Assembly (NCBI RefSeq): GCF_022809125.1
Contig: NZ_JALGBI010000001.1
Coordinates: 2,356,001 to 2,420,000 of the forward strand
Source of the DNA: Variovorax terrae
GTDB lineage: Bacteria > Pseudomonadota > Gammaproteobacteria > Burkholderiales > Burkholderiaceae_C
Length of the DNA stretch: 64,000 nt
Reading direction: 5' to 3'
Below the pieces are notes generated by a model. That model did not search any database. It was not told the DNA's origin and was given only the letters and a program-made list of their open reading frames with translations. Shown one piece after another: positions 8,026-17,931 of the stretch. Within the stretch, counting starts at the first letter, position 1. Every line of letters begins with the position of its first letter. The position numbers were made by a program, and so were the translations under genes.

Positions 8026-8033
8026 GCGTACCG

Positions 8034-8059
8034 AAAAAAAGCCGGAAAACCCAACCGGC
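8034..8059 (-). terminator. Rho-independent terminator after the clpB transcript
   Basis: On the minus strand GCCGG-n9-CCGGC is followed by seven T residues (A tract at 8034-8040 on the plus strand). It ends the clpB/8085 transcript and insulates it from the ECF42 promoter just downstream. Confidence 0.8.
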
Positions 8060-8084
8060 AACGGCCCTGAAGCGGCCAAGGGGA

Positions 8085-8414
8085 TCAGCCGCGCGGCTCC
8101 TTGGGCTCCACGTCCGTCACATCCTGCAGCGTGCGGCCGCTCACCGGGCCGCCGGCCGGTGCCGGCGACGCCGAGGGCGGACGCGGGCCCGCCTGATAGA
8201 AACGGCTCCAGCCCGCACGCGGGTCGACCCGCATGACCCAGGGCGTGACAGGCCGGCCGGTCAGCCGGGCCCAGAGCGCCCTCAGGAACCAGAGACAAGC
8301 CAGCACCGCCACGGCCACGAACAGGCTGGCCGCAAAGACCAGCCCCATCGCCACCAGCAGCAGGCGCAGCACCAAGCGGGCCATGCCCGCCAGCAAATCG
8401 CTCACAACATGCAT
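8085..8414 (-). CDS. Hypothetical membrane protein
   Basis: A 109-residue protein that I do not recognise. The N-terminal half is a long hydrophobic stretch (residues ~8-47: LAGMARLVLRLLLVAMGLVF then FVAVAVLACLWFLRALW), consistent with one long or two short membrane segments. The C-terminal half is Pro/Gly-rich and soluble (GPRPPSASPAPAGGPVSG), ending DVEPKEPRG. It follows clpB by 11 bases on the same strand and precedes a terminator, so it is probably cotranscribed with clpB. Confidence 0.65.
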   Translation of the reverse strand: MHVVSDLLAGMARLVLRLLLVAMGLVFAASLFVAVAVLACLWFLRALWARLTGRPVTPWVMRVDPRAGWSRFYQAGPRPPSASPAPAGGPVSGRTLQDVTDVEPKEPRG

Positions 8415-8425
8415 CCTTTCAAGAC

Positions 8426-11026
<2,601 letters not shown>

Positions 11027-11048
11027 GAAATATCTCCAACTTGTACAA

Positions 11049-11076
11049 ACCTAGGGCTGGTCCAGGGGATTTCAAG
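11049..11076 (-). promoter_or_regulatory. Sigma-32 heat-shock promoter of clpB
   Basis: On the minus strand CTTGAAA (11070-11076) is followed after 13 bases by CCCTAGGT (11049-11056). The -35 block is a perfect match to the sigma-32 consensus CTTGAAA and the -10 block resembles CCCCATNT. It lies ~25 bases before the clpB start and fits clpB's role as a heat-shock gene. Confidence 0.85.
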
Positions 11077-11113
11077 CCATGCGGGCCAGTGCGGGCTGAC
11101 TAAAATCAACAGA

Positions 11114-11668
11114 ATGAACATTCATCAGCTGTCTGTCCAGTACAGCAGCGAGCAGGACCGCCTCCTGGTCCGCATCAACACCACGGCCGGCGAGGAGTTA
11201 CGCCTGTGGCTGACGCGGCGTCTGGCGCTGGCGCTGCGGCCGATGCTCGAGCGGGTCGTGGCCGGGCAGGCCGTGCAGCCACCCGCCGCCGCGCCGCGGG
11301 CCCCGGACAGCCCCGCCGGAAAGAAGATGGCCGAGTTCCAGAAGGAAGAAACCCTGCGGCAGGCGGACTTCACCACCCCCTACCGTGAGCGGCCGGCCTC
11401 GCTGCCGCTGGGTTCCGAGCCGCTGCTGGTCACCGAGGTGCAGCTCACGCCGCTGGGCACCGGCCAGTTGCAGTGGAGCTTTCAGGAGCAGTTGCCCGGC
11501 GTCGCGCAGGCACGCGGCTTCCAGATGGCGCTGGAGCCGTCGCTCACGCATGGTTTTGCGCATTTGCTGGACCACGCACTGCAGCAGTCGGGATGGACCG
11601 AGCCGGTGCCGGCCTCCGTTACGCGCCCGGCGGCCGAGCCGGCGGACAGGCCGCGCTATCTCAACTGA
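11114..11668 (+). CDS. Conserved hypothetical protein
   Basis: A 184-residue protein without a recognised domain. It begins MNIHQLSVQYSSEQDRLLVRINT, followed by a helical region (LRLWLTRRLALALRPML), a Pro/Ala-rich linker (residues ~55-75) and a C-terminal region with beta-like stretches (LLVTEVQLTPLG, LQWSFQEQLPG) and a helix (FAHLLDHALQQSGW). No signal peptide or membrane segment. Divergent from clpB, sharing its short promoter region, which suggests a stress-linked context but proves nothing about function. ATG at 11114 is the first in frame with a sensible N-terminus. Confidence 0.75.
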   Translation: MNIHQLSVQYSSEQDRLLVRINTTAGEELRLWLTRRLALALRPMLERVVAGQAVQPPAAAPRAPDSPAGKKMAEFQKEETLRQADFTTPYRERPASLPLGSEPLLVTEVQLTPLGTGQLQWSFQEQLPGVAQARGFQMALEPSLTHGFAHLLDHALQQSGWTEPVPASVTRPAAEPADRPRYLN

Positions 11669-11724
11669 GTCAACCGAGCCCCGGGCTTCGCACCGATCTC
11701 AACCGGCGCGCGAAGAATGCCACC

Positions 11725-12204
11725 TCAGCCGGCGCCGGGCCGCGATTCCTGCCACCGCTTCATGGCCTCGTCGTCGCTCTGGCGCGCATCGACCCAGCGC
11801 GCGCCGGCCGGCGTCTGCTCCTTCTTCCAGAACGGGGCCTGGGTCTTGAGGTAGTCCATCAGGAACTCGCAGGCCTGGAAGCTCTCGCCCCGGTGCGGCG
11901 AGGTCACGGCCACCAGCACGATCTGGTCCTGCGGCTGCAGCAGGCCGATGCGGTGGATCACGCGCGCCGCCAGGATGTCGAAGCGCCGATGCGCCTCGTC
12001 GATCATGGCCTCGATGGCCTTCTCGGTCATGCCGGGGTAGTGTTCGAGCTCCAGGCTGGCCACGCCCACGCCGTCATTGCGGTCGCGCACCGTGCCGACG
12101 AACGCGCAGACGGCGCCCACCCGCGCGTCGCCGGCGCGCAGCCGGGCCACCTCGTCGGCGAGATTGAAGTCGTCAGCGGTGATCAGGACGCGGGCAGCAG
12201 ACAT
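11725..12204 (-). CDS. moaE: Molybdopterin synthase catalytic subunit MoaE
   Basis: A 159-residue large subunit that transfers sulfur from MoaD thiocarboxylate to precursor Z, forming molybdopterin. The family core is present: VGAVCAFVGTVRD, LELEHYPGMTEKAI, HRIGLLQPQDQIVLVAVTSPHRGESFQACEFLMDYLK and FWKKE, including the active-site lysine region. Its partner gene moaD lies 4.2 kb away on the same strand, behind four unrelated genes; the two are usually adjacent (see finding). The next gene upstream in transcription is the aminotransferase, 54 bases away. Confidence 0.95.
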   Translation of the reverse strand: MSAARVLITADDFNLADEVARLRAGDARVGAVCAFVGTVRDRNDGVGVASLELEHYPGMTEKAIEAMIDEAHRRFDILAARVIHRIGLLQPQDQIVLVAVTSPHRGESFQACEFLMDYLKTQAPFWKKEQTPAGARWVDARQSDDEAMKRWQESRPGAG

Positions 12205-12258
12205 GAAGCCGATTCTGCCACTGCGCCCAGGCAGACATGGGCGCGTGGGCGCTGCCGG

Positions 12259-13473
12259 CTAGCCGCGCAAGGCGCCCAGCACCGTGCGCACGTCCTCCGC
12301 ATCGCTGTAGCAGTGAAAACCGAAACGCAGCAGGCCCCGCCTCACGTTGAACTTGACCCCTGCTTCGCGCAGCCGCGCGGCGAACGCGTTCAGCACCGGA
12401 TCGCTGGACGAGTAGCCATCGCCCTGCCCCATGTGTCCCACGGTGACCAGATGCGTCTCGCGGTCCCGGCCGGGCGCGCGGCAGACCGGCAGGCCGGCAT
12501 GCCCCAGCGCCTCGCGCAACTCGGCCGCCAGCCCGCAGGCGTGGGCGTCGATTCGGGCGATGCCGAGCGCCAGCAGGCCGCTCAGCGAGGCGTCGAGCGC
12601 CGCCACCCCGGGCCAGTTGTAGTTGCCGGCCTCGAAGCGGCGCGCATCGGGCAGCAGCGCGTAGTCGAAGCTCTCCAGCTCCGACTGATGCCCCGCGCCG
12701 CGCACCACGCTGTAGCGCCCGATCGCGGCCGGCGTCAGGCGCTCGGCCCACTCGGGCCGGACATAGAGCAGCCCCAGGCCGAACAGGCCCAGCAGGCCCT
12801 TGCTGGTCGAGGTGGCGAGCGCGTCGATGCCCTCGCGCTGCACGTCGAGGTCGAGCACGCCCGCCGACTGCACCGCATCGACCAGGAACAGCGCGCCATG
12901 CCGGCGGCAGGCGCGGCTGATCTGCTGCAGATCGGTCCGGTAGCCCGGGGTGAACGTCACCGACGACACGGTGGCGATGCGCGTGCGCGCGTCGATGGCC
13001 GCGGCAAAGGCGGCCTCGTCGATGCCGTCCCCGCGCGCCGGCACCATGCGCAGCTCGACGCCGCGCTGGCGCAGCGCCAGCCACAGGTAGACGTTGTTGG
13101 GATGCTCCAGCTCGGGGCACAACACCACGTTGTCGCCCGCCTCGAACGCCATCGCCGACGCCACCGCGTTCAGCCCTTCCGTCACGTTCTTGGTGAACGC
13201 GACATCGTTGCCCGAGGCCGCCCCGATGAGTCGCGCGAACTTGCCGCGCACCTGCTGCAGCGCGGCCTCGTTGTCGGAGGATTTGTCGTCCGTGCCCTGC
13301 CAGGTCAGCCCGATCGACGCCAGCGCCGCCGCATGCGCGGCATCGGACAGGACCGACTTGGAGCCGATGTTGAGGTAGGTCTGGCGCAGGGCGGCGGGAA
13401 ACTGCCGGCGCGCCGATTCAAAATCCACGGGGTAGCGCGCGTCCCCCACAAGGCCCGTCGGTGCCTCGGTCAT
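12259..13473 (-). CDS. PLP-dependent class V aminotransferase family protein
   Basis: A 404-residue fold-type I PLP enzyme of the cysteine desulfurase/isopenicillin N epimerase-like group. Visible: a cofactor-binding region NDVAFTKNVTEGLNAVA, the PLP aspartate region LFLVDAVQSAGVLDLDV, and the PLP lysine in LATSTSKGLLGLFG. No C-terminal Cys loop typical of NifS/IscS is evident, so a desulfurase role is unlikely; an epimerase, lyase or aminotransferase role is possible. Its start overlaps the stop of the Bug protein gene by 4 bases (ATGA), which implies translational coupling in one operon with that solute-binding protein. Confidence 0.85.
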   Translation of the reverse strand: MTEAPTGLVGDARYPVDFESARRQFPAALRQTYLNIGSKSVLSDAAHAAALASIGLTWQGTDDKSSDNEAALQQVRGKFARLIGAASGNDVAFTKNVTEGLNAVASAMAFEAGDNVVLCPELEHPNNVYLWLALRQRGVELRMVPARGDGIDEAAFAAAIDARTRIATVSSVTFTPGYRTDLQQISRACRRHGALFLVDAVQSAGVLDLDVQREGIDALATSTSKGLLGLFGLGLLYVRPEWAERLTPAAIGRYSVVRGAGHQSELESFDYALLPDARRFEAGNYNWPGVAALDASLSGLLALGIARIDAHACGLAAELREALGHAGLPVCRAPGRDRETHLVTVGHMGQGDGYSSSDPVLNAFAARLREAGVKFNVRRGLLRFGFHCYSDAEDVRTVLGALRG

Positions 13474-14417
13474 TTGATCAGGCCCATGCTCTTGGCCACG
13501 GCCAGGTAGCCCTTGGAACGCTCGGCCATGAAGGCATCGATGCCGGCCGGTGCAACATCCACCAGCTCGAAGCCGGCGGCCGCCATCTTCTGCTGGTACT
13601 CCGGCTCGCGGTTGATTTCGGCAAACAGGGCCGCCAGCTTGCGCTGCATCTCCACTGGCGTGTTCCGGGGCACGGCCACGCCGCGGTAAGCACCATCCAC
13701 CCAGTCGATGCCGAGTTCCTTGAAGGTCGGCACGCCGGGCAGCCTCGGGTGCCGCGCCGGCATGGCCACGGCCAGCACCCGCACCTTGTCCTTGAGCTGG
13801 AAGGCCGCGGTGGTGTAGCTCATCATGGCCTGGATGTGGCTGCCCAGCAGCATGGGGTTCAGATCGCCCGAGCCCTTGAACGGCACGTAGGTGGTGCTGA
13901 TGCCGGTGATCTGGTTGAGGCGGGCGGCGGCCAGGTGGTTGGCCGAATTGGTTCCGGTGCCGCCGATCATGAGCGTGCCCGGACGCTCCTTGGCCGCGCG
14001 CACCAGGTCCTGCAGCGTCTTGTACGGGCTGTCCGCCGGGACGATCAGGGCGTCGGGGGTGTAGGTGTAGAAATAGACCGACTTGATGTCCTCGGTCTTG
14101 TACTGCACCTGGCCTTCGAGCGGCTGCAGCACGATGTGCGGCAGGTTCACGCTGACCACGTTGTAGCCATCGGCCGGCAGGCTGTTGATCTGGCCCCAGG
14201 CCAGGCCCCCGCCGGCGCCGGCCTTGTTGAGGATGACCATGTCCTTGCCATGCAGGCGGCGCAGGGCGTCCTGCTGGAACCGCGCCACCACGTCGGACTC
14301 ACCCCCGGCCGGGAACGGCACCGTGTACTGCAGCGCCTTTTCAGGGAATTGCTGGGCCATGGCCACCGAGCTCAACAGACTCAGGGCCAGCGCAGGCAGG
14401 GACTTGAACAGTTTCAT
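13470..14417 (-). CDS. Bug/TctC family periplasmic solute-binding protein
   Basis: A 315-residue periplasmic receptor of the tripartite tricarboxylate transporter type. It has a signal peptide (MKLFKSLPALALSLLSSVAMAQ, cleaved after AMA), the conserved PFPAGGESDVVAR loop (usually PFPPGGxxD), NKAGAGGGLAWGQ, the ligand segment NLPHIVLQP, and IGGTGTNSANHLAAA. No TctA/TctB membrane genes are adjacent, which is normal for the many orphan Bug proteins of Burkholderiales. It is the first gene of the operon with the aminotransferase and faces a divergent GntR regulator. Ligand unknown; a small carboxylate or amino acid is likely. Confidence 0.92.
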   Translation of the reverse strand: MKLFKSLPALALSLLSSVAMAQQFPEKALQYTVPFPAGGESDVVARFQQDALRRLHGKDMVILNKAGAGGGLAWGQINSLPADGYNVVSVNLPHIVLQPLEGQVQYKTEDIKSVYFYTYTPDALIVPADSPYKTLQDLVRAAKERPGTLMIGGTGTNSANHLAAARLNQITGISTTYVPFKGSGDLNPMLLGSHIQAMMSYTTAAFQLKDKVRVLAVAMPARHPRLPGVPTFKELGIDWVDGAYRGVAVPRNTPVEMQRKLAALFAEINREPEYQQKMAAAGFELVDVAPAGIDAFMAERSKGYLAVAKSMGLIK

Positions 14418-14454
14418 AGACACCTTTGCAAAGTTGCATTCAAAGAAGAAAAAC

Positions 14455-14475
14455 AATATTGTTGTATTCAATATT
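14455..14475. promoter_or_regulatory. Putative GntR operator, site 1
   Basis: AATATTG-n7-CAATATT is a perfect 7-base-arm palindrome in an AT-rich island just upstream of the Bug gene start (14417). It contains TTGTATTCAATA (14462-14473), repeated at site 2. The local AT content contrasts sharply with the GC-rich flanks. Confidence 0.65.
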
Positions 14476-14502
14476 TTGGCAAATAAAGGCATTTTTGGCA
14501 AT

Positions 14503-14518
14503 TTATTGTATTCAATAA
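14503..14518. promoter_or_regulatory. Putative GntR operator, site 2
   Basis: TTATTG-n4-CAATAA is a perfect 6-base-arm palindrome that shares the 12-mer TTGTATTCAATA (14506-14517) with site 1. The two 12-mers are exactly 44 bases apart, about four helical turns, as expected for two regulator dimers on one DNA face. Confidence 0.65.
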
Positions 14519-14582
14519 TTTCAGAGAAAAGAGCCAAGCCGCTAAACTGGCAGTCCGACCGAGTCCCCCACCCCACCCGTTC

Positions 14583-15299
14583 ATGCCCCCCGACAACGAC
14601 ACCGACACGGCGCTCGCGCCACGCTGGTCCACCTCGCGCAAGGCGCTCCACACCTTTGCCCTGGAGCGGCTGCGGCAGATGATTTTTTCGGGCGAGCTGG
14701 CGCCCGGCGAGCGCCTCAATGAAACCAGCCTCACGGAGCAGCTGAAGATTTCACGCACGCCGCTGCGGGAAGCCTTCCGGTCCCTGGCGGGCGAGGGCCT
14801 GATCGAGTTGCCGCCCAGCCGCGGCGCCTACGTCAAGGCCCTGTCGGAGACCGACATCCGCCACCTGTTCGATCTGGTCGCCGGGCTCGAGATGACGGCG
14901 GCCGACCTCGCCTCGCGGCGCGCCACCGACCAGGAGCTGTCGACCATCGTTGCGCTGACGCACTCTCTGGACAGCGCCTTCAAGCGCGGCGACCGGGCCC
15001 AGTACTTCGCGCTGAACCAGTGCATCCACGAGAGCCTGGTGCGCTATGCGCGCAACCCGCTGCTCGAAGAAAACTACAACAACCTCAATGCGCGGGTGCG
15101 GCGCGAGCGCTTTCGCTCGACCATGCACCTGGCGCGCTGGGGCGAGGCGATGGCCGAGCATCTGGCGCTGGCCAATGCCCTCACGGCCCGGGACCACGCG
15201 ACGGTCCGCCAGATCATGTACGAGCACATGCTGTCCGGCTCCGAGATCAGCACCGAGATGCTGATCGCAGAACAGCAACCCCGGCCCGCGGACGAATGA
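14583..15299 (+). CDS. GntR family regulator (FadR/FCD subfamily)
   Basis: A 238-residue repressor-type protein. The N-terminal winged helix (residues ~22-85) has LERLRQMIFSGELAPGERLNE and LTEQLKISRTPLREAFRSLAGEGLIELPPSRGAYV. The C-terminal all-helical FCD domain (90-225) has LFDLVAGLEMTAADLA, NQCIHESLVRYARNPLLEE and HLALANALTARDHATVRQIMYEHM; the His residues are the usual metal/ligand positions. It is divergent from the Bug-aminotransferase operon and lies just upstream of the DapA-like gene, so it probably controls both in response to a pathway intermediate. Two operator-like palindromes lie between it and the Bug gene. Confidence 0.93.
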   Translation: MPPDNDTDTALAPRWSTSRKALHTFALERLRQMIFSGELAPGERLNETSLTEQLKISRTPLREAFRSLAGEGLIELPPSRGAYVKALSETDIRHLFDLVAGLEMTAADLASRRATDQELSTIVALTHSLDSAFKRGDRAQYFALNQCIHESLVRYARNPLLEENYNNLNARVRRERFRSTMHLARWGEAMAEHLALANALTARDHATVRQIMYEHMLSGSEISTEMLIAEQQPRPADE

Positions 15300-15337
15300 C
15301 GCAACGCGCGGCCGCGCGGCAAGGCGGCCGCTGCCCC

Positions 15338-15343
15338 TATACT
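15338..15343 (+). promoter_or_regulatory. -10 box for the leader transcript of the DapA-like gene
   Basis: TATACT lies 7 bases before the ATG at 15350, so the transcript should start at or very near that ATG. This would make the leader ORF leaderless. No good -35 hexamer is evident upstream in the GC-rich tract. Confidence 0.5.
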
Positions 15344-15349
15344 GGGCAC

Positions 15350-15439
15350 ATGGTTGACGCCACCCTCTTCACCACCGCCTGCACCGCCCGTGCAGCGGCC
15401 CGGGGCGTCGCCAAAGCCAAAAAACCACAGCTCGTCTGA
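15350..15439 (+). CDS. Possible 29-residue leader peptide upstream of DapA-like gene
   Basis: A short ORF beginning MVDATLF and ending AKAKKPQLV, then TGA. It sits 7 bases downstream of a TATACT box, so it could be read from a leaderless mRNA. Three lysine codons (AAA GCC AAA AAA) lie close to the stop. The last codons and the stop form the 5' arm of a 10-base-pair stem (15430-15471), so ribosome position would control the structure. It is 123 bases upstream of the DapA-like start. I infer a regulatory leader peptide; I do not know a named family. Confidence 0.45.
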   Translation: MVDATLFTTACTARAAARGVAKAKKPQLV

Positions 15440-15471
15440 CCGGGGCTGCGGTTCCGTCCTCAGATGAGCGA
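15430..15471 (+). promoter_or_regulatory. Stem-loop spanning the leader-ORF stop codon
   Basis: GCTCGTCTGA (over the last leader codons and TGA) pairs with TCAGATGAGC about 20 bases later: ten consecutive pairs with one G-U. The loop can form a smaller nested CGGGG/TTCCG stem. No U-tract follows, so it is not a simple terminator. A second hairpin, ACGACGGT-n6-ACCGGTCGT with one bulge (15520-15542), lies about 20 bases before the GTG start. Confidence 0.5.
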
Positions 15472-15561
15472 TGGAACCGATCTGCCCTGTCCCCTGCCCG
15501 GCCCTCCTCGCGCATCCGCACGACGGTTCTTTCACCGGTCGTTGTTCGAAAGGATTGATGC

Positions 15562-16437
15562 GTGTCTTCTACCTCCACCGATTTCTCCGGCCTGTGGGTT
15601 CCCCTGGTCACCCCGTTTCGCGGCGGCGCCGTGGACCACGCGGCGCTGCACCGGCTGGCGCAGCACCTGCGCTCGCAGGGCGTTGCGGGCTTCGTCGTCT
15701 GCGGCTCGACCGGCGAGGCCGCGGCGCTCGACACGGCCGAGCAGCTCGGCGCGCTCGACACCGTGCTCGACGCCACGCCAGGCCTGCCCGTGGTGATGGG
15801 CGCCAGCGGCTACCACCTCGCCGAGATGCGGGCCTGGGTCCGCACGCTGGCCTCGCGCCCGCTGGCCGGCCTGCTGATGCCGGCGCCCGGCTACGTCCGC
15901 CCCTCGCAGGCGGGCCTGCTCGACTGGTTCGGCGCGCTGGCCGATGCCAGCCCGGTGCCGCTGATCGTCTACGACATCCCCTACCGCACGGGCGTCGCGA
16001 TCCAGCGCGACACGCTGCTGGCGCTGGCGAGCCACCCGAACATCCGCGCCGTCAAGGACTGCGGCGGCGATGCGGCCAAGACGCTGGCCCTGATCGCCGA
16101 CGGGCGGCTGCAGGTGCTGGCGGGCGAAGACCTGCAGATCTTCAGCACGGTGGCGCAGGGCGGCGCCGGCGCCATCGCGGCCAGCGCCCACCTGCAGACG
16201 GCGCAGTTCGCCGCGGTGCTGGCCGCGCTGGCGCAAGGCGAGCTGGCGCAGGCGCGGGCGCTCTGGCGGCCGCTGGTGCCGCTGATCGAGGCGCTGTTCG
16301 CCGAGCCGAATCCGGCGCCGCTCAAGGCCGTGCTGGCCGGCCAGGGCTGGCTGTGCGATGAATTGCGCGCGCCGATGACGCCGGCCACGCCGATGCTGCG
16401 CGAGCGCCTGCAGGCGCTGGCCGTCAGCCGCCCGTGA
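15562..16437 (+). CDS. DapA/N-acetylneuraminate lyase family aldolase
   Basis: A 291-residue TIM-barrel class I aldolase. Diagnostic residues: VCGSTGEAAAL (GxTGE pyruvate-binding motif, residues ~45-55), IVYDIPYRTG (catalytic Tyr and the DapA-type Arg) and the Schiff-base Lys in IRAVKDCGGD. The Arg after Tyr favours a dihydrodipicolinate-synthase-like enzyme over KDG or sialate lyases, but the catabolic-style context (Bug protein, GntR regulator, aminotransferase) leaves the substrate open. GTG at 15562 is the chosen start, preceded by AAAGGA. The 3' end overlaps the convergent moaD by 14 bases. Confidence 0.9.
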   Translation: MSSTSTDFSGLWVPLVTPFRGGAVDHAALHRLAQHLRSQGVAGFVVCGSTGEAAALDTAEQLGALDTVLDATPGLPVVMGASGYHLAEMRAWVRTLASRPLAGLLMPAPGYVRPSQAGLLDWFGALADASPVPLIVYDIPYRTGVAIQRDTLLALASHPNIRAVKDCGGDAAKTLALIADGRLQVLAGEDLQIFSTVAQGGAGAIAASAHLQTAQFAAVLAALAQGELAQARALWRPLVPLIEALFAEPNPAPLKAVLAGQGWLCDELRAPMTPATPMLRERLQALAVSRP

Positions 16438-16678
16438 CGGGCGGGAAGAACGCCACTTCGGCACCGTCGGCGAGCCCGGCCGACTCGTCGGCCATGGCCT
16501 GGTCGAGCGCCATGCGCACCGCCTTGCCGCGCGCCAGGCTGGCGGCATGGGCGCCGCCGCGCGCGACCAGTTCGTCGCGCAGGGCCGCCAGCGTGGCGGC
16601 CTGCGTCTCCAGCGTCTCGCCGGGCCGGCCGACGGCCTCGCGGATCGAGGCGAAATAGCGCACCGTGATCCTTTTCAT
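16424..16678 (-). CDS. moaD: Molybdopterin synthase sulfur carrier subunit MoaD
   Basis: An 84-residue ubiquitin-fold protein beginning MKRITVRYFASIREAVG and ending with the essential double glycine VTGG. The C-terminal Gly is adenylated and thiocarboxylated to donate sulfur in molybdopterin synthesis. An alternative start at 16705 (nine codons earlier, overlapping the moeA stop as ATGA) is possible and would give translational coupling; the shorter start matches family length. It overlaps the convergent DapA-like gene by 14 bases. moaE is not next to it. Confidence 0.93.
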   Translation of the reverse strand: MKRITVRYFASIREAVGRPGETLETQAATLAALRDELVARGGAHAASLARGKAVRMALDQAMADESAGLADGAEVAFFPPVTGG

Positions 16679-16701
16679 CGGCGGAGCTTGGAGGCCATGG
16701 C

Positions 16702-17931
16702 TCATGCCAGCAGCTCCGCGAATGCAATGAAGCGCACCGTGTCGCCGGGTGCGATGGTCTGGCCGGGCGGGTTGTCGACCACGCCGTCGCCCCAGACCGT
16801 CGAGGTCAGCACGCCCGAGCTCTGGTTCGCAAACAGCTCGAGCTCGCCCTCGGCGTTGCGCCGCACGCGCAGGAACTCGCGGCGCTTGTCGGCACGCGGC
16901 CAGCTGAAATGGGCCGGCATCGCCTGGGACCGCGGCAGCAGCTCGCGCGCGCCCTGCAGCTTCAGCAGGAACGGCCGCACCAGCAGCAGGAAGGTGACGA
17001 AGCTCGACACCGGGTTGCCCGGCAGGCCGATGAAATGCGCGGTGCCGACCCGGCCATAGGCGAACGGCTTGCCGGGCTTGATGGCGATCTGCCACAGGTC
17101 GAGCGAGCCGAGCGACTGCACGGCCGGCTTGATGTGGTCTTCCTCGCCGACCGAGACGCCGCCGCTGGTGAGGATCAGGTCGTGGCCGCGCGCCGCGCCG
17201 CGCAGCGCTTCGACGGTGGCCGCGCGGTCGTCGGGCACGATGCCCAGGTCCGTCACCTCGCAGCCCAGGCGCCGCAGCAACGCGCGCAGGAAGAAGCGGT
17301 TGGAGTTGTAGATGGCACCGGGCTTCATGGCCTCGGGCGGCACCTCGCCGGGCATCACCAGCTCGTCGCCGGTGGAGAACAGCGCCACCCGCGGGCGCCG
17401 GCTCACGCGCAGCGAATCCAGGCCGATACTGGCCGCAAGTCCAAGCGCAGCGGGCGTGAGGCGCTCTCCTTTTGAGAGCACCACGGTGCCCTGCGCCACA
17501 TCCTCGCCGGCGCGGCGGATCCATTGCCCGGCCGGCGGAACGGCCAGCAGGCGCACCTGCGACTCGCCCACCGCCTCGGTGTCCTCCTGCATCACGACGG
17601 CGTCGGCGCCGGGCGGGAGCGGCGCGCCGGTGAAGATGCGCGCCGCGGTGCCGGGCTCCAGCGCATGGCCCGACGCGCCCGCCGGGATGCGCTGCGTCAC
17701 GCGCAGCACGGCGCCCGCGCGGGCCGCATCGGCGCAGCGCACGGCATAGCCGTCCATCGAGCTGTTGTCCTGCGGCGGCACGTGCAGCGCGGAGACGGCG
17801 TTCTCGGCCAGCACGCGGCCGTCGGCCTCGAACACGGACACGGTGTCGTCGCCGGCCAGCGGCGCGGCATGGCCCAGCAGGTCGGCCAGGGCCTCGTCAA
17901 GCGGCTTGAGCGGTGCGCGCGGAGCGTTCAT
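16702..17931 (-). CDS. moeA: Molybdopterin molybdotransferase MoeA
   Basis: A 409-residue enzyme that inserts molybdate into adenylylated molybdopterin. Typical blocks: VPPQDNSSMDGYAVR, IFTGAPLPPGADAVVMQEDTE, RRAGEDV, VALFSTGDELV, the molybdenum-binding region ILTSGGVSVGEEDHIK, and FIGLPGNPVSSFVTF. The last domain (from about residue 330) is the beta-barrel domain IV. It starts inside the mobB stop (4-base overlap) and is followed by moaD, so all three are one translationally coupled operon. Confidence 0.97.
   Translation of the reverse strand: MNAPRAPLKPLDEALADLLGHAAPLAGDDTVSVFEADGRVLAENAVSALHVPPQDNSSMDGYAVRCADAARAGAVLRVTQRIPAGASGHALEPGTAARIFTGAPLPPGADAVVMQEDTEAVGESQVRLLAVPPAGQWIRRAGEDVAQGTVVLSKGERLTPAALGLAASIGLDSLRVSRRPRVALFSTGDELVMPGEVPPEAMKPGAIYNSNRFFLRALLRRLGCEVTDLGIVPDDRAATVEALRGAARGHDLILTSGGVSVGEEDHIKPAVQSLGSLDLWQIAIKPGKPFAYGRVGTAHFIGLPGNPVSSFVTFLLLVRPFLLKLQGARELLPRSQAMPAHFSWPRADKRREFLRVRRNAEGELELFANQSSGVLTSTVWGDGVVDNPPGQTIAPGDTVRFIAFAELLA

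Noticed and set aside
16679..16705. Longer MoaD start at 16705
   Set aside because: It overlaps the moeA stop as ATGA and is possible, but the nine added residues are not family-like; kept as an alternative only.
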